Part shown: one piece after another, positions 14,044-17,197 of the stretch
How positions within the stretch are numbered: position 1 is the first letter of the stretch
Layout of the letters: every line of letters starts with the position of its first letter
Origin: JAFGTF01 sp035527995
Lineage (GTDB): Bacteria; Spirochaetota; B62-G9; DRHN01
Assembly (NCBI GenBank): GCA_035527995.1
Contig: DATKZJ010000005.1
Coordinates: 1 to 17,197, forward strand
DNA: 17,197 bases
Direction: 5' to 3'
Program-made: the position numbers and the translations under genes
Notes under the pieces: model-generated
The model's input: only the letters and a program-made list of their open reading frames with translations
The model's database searches: none
What the model was told of the DNA's origin: nothing

Positions 14044-14073
14044 TTGACATATCTCTGTCGGATGTGATAAAAT
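14044..14073 (+). promoter_or_regulatory. Sigma-70-type promoter for the DeoR-type gene
   Basis: TTGACA (14044-14049), an 18-base spacer and TAAAAT (14068-14073); 16 bases if TGATAAA is used. The transcript would start near 14080, leaving ~60 AT-rich bases before the ATG. Confidence 0.65.
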
Positions 14074-14140
14074 GTTCAAAATAATAGCAGATTTGTTCAA
14101 TTAATATTCTAATAATTACAACAATAGACAATATAATATC

Positions 14141-14914
14141 ATGATCCCTGAAGAAAGAAGAAACCAGATCCTGGACGAGCTCCAGCAGAGGGGTGTTTAC
14201 GCCGTCGATGATCTGGCCCGGTCACTTGGGGTATCCAGAATAACAGTGCAGCGAGATATCACCCTCCTCGTGGAGAGGGGCCTCGTGGAAAAGATACATG
14301 GCGGTGTAAAGCTTAAGAAAGAAAAGGGGCAGTACTTCGAGACGGTATTCGAAAAGAGGCTGAACCAGCAGTACGAAGCAAAAATGGAAATCGCAGAGAA
14401 GGCGCTGTCGGTTGTACGCGATCACAGTACCATCTTCATAGATTCTTCAACGACCTGTTATATATTCGCCAGGGAGCTTTTGAAAAGACGTTATCTCGAC
14501 CTTGGCATCATCACAAACTCGCCTGCTATCCAGCTCGAGGCTCTCGGTTATCCGGACAGCAAGATCATTTCCACAGGCGGCGAGCTCAGACAGAACTTCA
14601 ACATGCTTGCCGGAAAGTGGGTAATCGAGTTTATGATGAGAGTCAACATCGATGCAGCGTTCATCAGTACTGCAGGTGTATCGTCCGAATGGAACATCAC
14701 TACGTCCAATGCCGAGCTCGCTGAAATCCTCGCTGCGGTGTTCGGAAGAACAGATGAGGTTAATTTGCTCGTCGACAGCAGCAAGTTTTTTAAAGCGGGA
14801 ATGCTCAATATCGGGTCTATAAGCCGGTGTCGCCGGGTCATATCGAACTCGGAGATCGACAGCCGTCTCCTCGCGGACATCGAGCGTATGCACGATCTGG
14901 AAATGCTCTGTTAG
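14141..14914 (+). CDS. DeoR-family transcriptional regulator
   Basis: A 257-residue regulator. Residues 1-57 are the DeoR helix-turn-helix ('MIPEERRNQILDEL', 'AVDDLARSLGVSRITVQRDI', 'LVEKIHGGVKL'). Residues ~72-235 are the DeoRC sugar-phosphate sensor, with 'IFIDSSTTCYIFARELL', 'LGIITNSPAIQLEAL', 'ISTGGELRQNFNMLAG', 'DAAFISTAGVSSEWNITTSN' and 'LLVDSSKFFKAGM'. Such proteins usually repress sugar catabolic operons and release DNA on binding a phosphorylated sugar. The aldolase behind it and the flavoprotein ahead are candidate targets. The start matches the family N-terminus, yet no Shine-Dalgarno sequence precedes it (ACAATATAATATC), so translation may be inefficient or use an AT-rich leader. 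Confidence 0.93.
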   Translation: MIPEERRNQILDELQQRGVYAVDDLARSLGVSRITVQRDITLLVERGLVEKIHGGVKLKKEKGQYFETVFEKRLNQQYEAKMEIAEKALSVVRDHSTIFIDSSTTCYIFARELLKRRYLDLGIITNSPAIQLEALGYPDSKIISTGGELRQNFNMLAGKWVIEFMMRVNIDAAFISTAGVSSEWNITTSNAELAEILAAVFGRTDEVNLLVDSSKFFKAGMLNIGSISRCRRVISNSEIDSRLLADIERMHDLEMLC

Positions 14915-15125
14915 GCTGAGATCCGGTGCTCGATTCTTTGAAACGATCTTTCAGAAAAAAGGGCACTATCCTTCGCGATGAGCCGTATGAAAAGATGTAA
15001 CAGATGCCGGCATGCGCCCGTATAGCGGCACCTCCCAAGCAGTATTTTGCTCTATGACAACAGAGTCTTTGGTCTAAAATAGGAATCAGGTTGCAAATAA
15101 TAATCTTTCAGAAAGGGGACCCATT
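14915..15125 (+). other. Gap between DeoR and flavoprotein genes
   Basis: There is no gene in 211 bases. ATCTTTCAGAAA followed by a G-run occurs at 14946 and again at 15103, the second copy overlapping the flavoprotein's ribosome binding site. A poor promoter (ATGACA, 15 bases, TAAAAT near 15054-15080) is visible. Confidence 0.3.
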
Positions 15126-16841
15126 ATGGACATCCAGAATTTTACGACCGATGTCGTCGTGATCGGCGGAGGCGGCGCGGCATGCAGGGCCGCGATCGAG
15201 GCTGCCGAACGCGGAATGAACTGTATCATGGTCGACAAGGGTCGGCCGGGCCGCTCAGGGGCTACTCCCACAGCTCTATGGAGCATACAGGCACCGTTTG
15301 GTGCTCGCGGCAGGGATGAGCGGGACTCACCCGATCAGTTCTTTGAAGACATGGTTCGAGCCGGGCGGTTCATCGGCGATCAGAACATCGCCGAGATCGT
15401 TGCGAACACAGCCTGTGATCGAATCCTCGACATGGAGCGCTACGGCGTACAGTTCAAAAAGTACGATGACGGACGTTTCTATCAGACGCCCATGCCGGGG
15501 CAGACCTATCCACGGTCGTGCTTCATGTTCGAAAACGGCCAGCATATGTCCACCATACTGGCCAGGGAGGTTTCACGGCATGACAACATCAAGGTGTTCA
15601 AGGATTTCTTCGCCTTCCATCTTTTTAAAAACGAGGGAGCTGTCGTAGGCATACTTGGAATGGACATGCTCAGCGGTGACCTGGTGGCCGTAAACGCGAA
15701 GTCAACGGTAATCGCTACAGGCGGTTATACATCGCTCTGGGGTTTCAGCGACAACCCGCCGACCCTTACCGGTGACGGTGTGGCGATGGCCTACAGGGCA
15801 GGTGCCGAGCTCGTGGACCTCGAGTTCAATCAGTACTACGGTACAGATGTGATCTGGCCGCCCAGTGTAAGAGGATGCGTCGTCCTCTACGAGCTGATGA
15901 TCGAGGAGTTCGCAGACGGTGAGATCACCGACAGGGTCGGAAACCCGATCATCGATAAACCCCTCCCTATCCGAGACGAGGCAATCAAGACGATCTTCAC
16001 AGTTATAAAGGAAGGCAGGGGAACTGAGCACGGTGGAGTTTACTTCGATACCACCAAATCGCCCAAGGGTGAGAAGGCGGTGCGGGATGTGTTCAATACC
16101 ATGACCCCAAAACACTACCACTTCATCATCGATGCGGCGGGTATAGATCTGGTCAAGGAGCCTCTTGAGGTTGCACCGGCTTCCCACTACCAGTGCGGAG
16201 GAGTATACATCAATGAGCGGGGCGAATCGAGCCTAGGAGGTCTGTATGCATGTGGCGAGGCGGAAGGCAACTTCCAGGGAGCGAACCGGCTTGCCGGCAG
16301 TGCACTCTGCGACACTCAGACCATGGGGGCGCAGGTTGGGGGATGTGCAGCGGACGATACAAAGAAGTGTGATTTGATCCCCATCGACAAGAAGGATCTG
16401 AATTCGGTGGTGGATATTATAAAAGGGTTCATGACCAAGAAGAAGAAAAAGATCAGGCCTATTTTCCTCAAGGAGGAGATATTGAAGACCATGGATGAGT
16501 TTGTTGCGCCTTTCCGGGACGGGAAGGGGCTTTCGAAGGGGCTTGGAAATATACGGGGGATTCGGGACGAGATCGCAAAGATTTCAGTTTCCGACGTCGG
16601 ACGGTACAACCTCGAGCTCAGGGAGGCTATCGAATTTATGCTTGCCATCGATGCTGCGGAGATCACAGTCGGTTCGGCTTTGTTCAGGACTGAATCGAGG
16701 GGGCACCATAACAGGGTCGATTTTCCGGAGACAGACAACAAAAACTGGCGCTGTCACAGCATCGTGGTGCGGAAAAGCGGGAAGGCTGAGTACTCTAAGC
16801 GTGATGTCATCTACACGCGTCTGAAACCGGATGATGAGTGA
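15126..16841 (+). CDS. Fumarate reductase/succinate dehydrogenase-like flavoprotein subunit
   Basis: A 571-residue FAD protein. Rossmann loop 'VVIGGGGAACRAAIEA' (11-26), 'VDKGRPGRSGATPTA' (36-50), 'ATGG' (197-200), 'LTGDGVAMAYRAGAELVD' (214-231), 'SHYQCGGVYI' (353-362) and 'LYACGEAEGNFQGANRLAG' (373-391) place it in the FrdA/SdhA/L-aspartate oxidase superfamily. Compared with E. coli FrdA, catalytic or substrate residues R283 ('PIRDEA'), H354 and R388 ('ANRL') are kept. The 'QFHPT' motif reads 'FNQYYGT', putting Y238 where the substrate-binding His should be. No His is present in the early 'RSGAT' segment, so FAD is probably not covalently bound. No signal peptide is seen, so it is cytoplasmic. 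AAAGGGGA lies 6 bases before the ATG. The iron-sulfur partner follows after 50 bases. Confidence 0.9.
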   Translation: MDIQNFTTDVVVIGGGGAACRAAIEAAERGMNCIMVDKGRPGRSGATPTALWSIQAPFGARGRDERDSPDQFFEDMVRAGRFIGDQNIAEIVANTACDRILDMERYGVQFKKYDDGRFYQTPMPGQTYPRSCFMFENGQHMSTILAREVSRHDNIKVFKDFFAFHLFKNEGAVVGILGMDMLSGDLVAVNAKSTVIATGGYTSLWGFSDNPPTLTGDGVAMAYRAGAELVDLEFNQYYGTDVIWPPSVRGCVVLYELMIEEFADGEITDRVGNPIIDKPLPIRDEAIKTIFTVIKEGRGTEHGGVYFDTTKSPKGEKAVRDVFNTMTPKHYHFIIDAAGIDLVKEPLEVAPASHYQCGGVYINERGESSLGGLYACGEAEGNFQGANRLAGSALCDTQTMGAQVGGCAADDTKKCDLIPIDKKDLNSVVDIIKGFMTKKKKKIRPIFLKEEILKTMDEFVAPFRDGKGLSKGLGNIRGIRDEIAKISVSDVGRYNLELREAIEFMLAIDAAEITVGSALFRTESRGHHNRVDFPETDNKNWRCHSIVVRKSGKAEYSKRDVIYTRLKPDDE

Positions 16842-16891
16842 AATGCTCTCATCCAATAAAAACAGGAAGCCGACAATAGGAGGTCTGAATC

Positions 16892-17197
16892 ATGATCAAG
16901 GCAAAGATCTACAGGTTTGACCCTGGTAAGGACAAAGAGCCCTATTATCAGGATTACAATATTTCCGTACAGCGGAAGGTGACGATACATGAACTTCTGA
17001 ACATCATTCATAGAGATTACGACGGGACCCTGGCTTTTAGAACGTATAAGTGCTATAAGGGGATGTGCACAACCTGTATCGTGAAGATGAACGGCAAGGT
17101 GGTGAAGGGTTGCACAACACCTCTGGAAATAGATTCCGAGGTCACTATCGAGCCGGTGGAAAACGGTACTGTGATCAGGGACCTGGTCGTTGATTTT
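16892..17197 (+). CDS. Iron-sulfur subunit of the fumarate reductase/succinate dehydrogenase type, N-terminal part
   Basis: The first 102 codons are visible and the gene runs off the window. It starts at ATG 16892 with AGGAGG (16878-16883) eight bases upstream. The opening 'IKAKIYRFDPGKDKEPYYQDYNI' is the usual FrdB/SdhB N-terminus. The plant-type 2Fe-2S ligands appear as C-x4-C-x2-C in 'KCYKGMCTTC' with a fourth Cys 11 residues on ('VVKGC'). The expected C-terminal 3Fe-4S/4Fe-4S domain lies beyond the end. It would pass electrons between the flavoprotein and a membrane or soluble partner. With only two genes in view I cannot tell whether a membrane anchor follows. Confidence 0.92.
   Translation, partial: MIKAKIYRFDPGKDKEPYYQDYNISVQRKVTIHELLNIIHRDYDGTLAFRTYKCYKGMCTTCIVKMNGKVVKGCTTPLEIDSEVTIEPVENGTVIRDLVVDF

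Noticed and set aside
16833..16853. GATGAG/CTCATC inverted repeat between the flavoprotein and iron-sulfur genes
   Set aside because: Short 6-bp arms with no T-run; the genes appear co-transcribed, so a terminator is unlikely.
16978..16987. GGTGACGATAC in the iron-sulfur gene, like the cassette repeat
   Set aside because: A single match inside a well-conserved coding region, with no inverted partner; taken as chance.

Overview
The window looks like chromosomal DNA from a mid-GC, strictly or mainly anaerobic bacterium. This rests on a gliding-type (GldA/F/G plus DUF4340) ABC export operon, a rubrerythrin, a ferredoxin-like (Rieske) glutamate synthase fusion, a fumarate-reductase-type flavoprotein with its iron-sulfur partner, and the remnant of a trimethylamine methyltransferase family (MttB) gene. 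That mix fits Desulfobacterota-like or Nitrospirota-like anaerobes, but no marker here fixes the taxon. There are no rRNA or tRNA genes and no CRISPR array.

Layout. Bases 1-4115 (+) are the end of a tightly coupled operon: ABC ATPase (5'-truncated), ABC-2 permease, GldG-like auxiliary protein and a DUF4340 protein, with ATGA overlaps at two of the three junctions. Bases 4116-5148 hold a long structured leader and a stand-alone DNA-binding protein that resembles the front end of a transposase. A bifunctional-nuclease/UVR protein (5156-5716, -) converges on it. Then comes a membrane-bound LuxR-type regulator (5972-6868, +). Bases 5800-8274 are a gene-poor, decayed stretch: two long copies (6873-7106, 7900-8103) and one partial copy (5807-5880) of a structured repeat, a frameshifted MttB C-terminus, one small plausible gene on the minus strand, and other possible coding fragments. 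Rubrerythrin (8275-8769, -), a hairpin-rich AT-rich spacer and the Rieske/glutamate synthase fusion (9109-10686, -) follow.

Bases 11072-17197 form a probable catabolic neighbourhood: a GATase1-like (DUF1355) protein (+), a class II fructose-bisphosphate aldolase (-), a DeoR-type sugar-phosphate-responsive regulator (+) transcribed away from the aldolase, and a fumarate-reductase-like flavoprotein plus the start of its 2Fe-2S subunit (+). I infer that the DeoR protein may control this group, perhaps through a 13-bp tandem repeat that abuts its own promoter. The 790-bp gap between aldolase and DeoR also holds a ~320-bp segment bounded by inverted GTGACGATAGG repeats that encloses a 43-codon gene with a good ribosome binding site.

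Most worth a second look: the structured repeat family with its tandem TGCAATC-T-GATTGCA palindromes, the inverted-repeat cassette with its small gene, the flavoprotein in which a substrate-binding His of fumarate reductase appears to be Tyr, and the Rieske/glutamate synthase fusion. I found no complete new defence or mobile system. All function calls are from reading the sequence; no database search was run.
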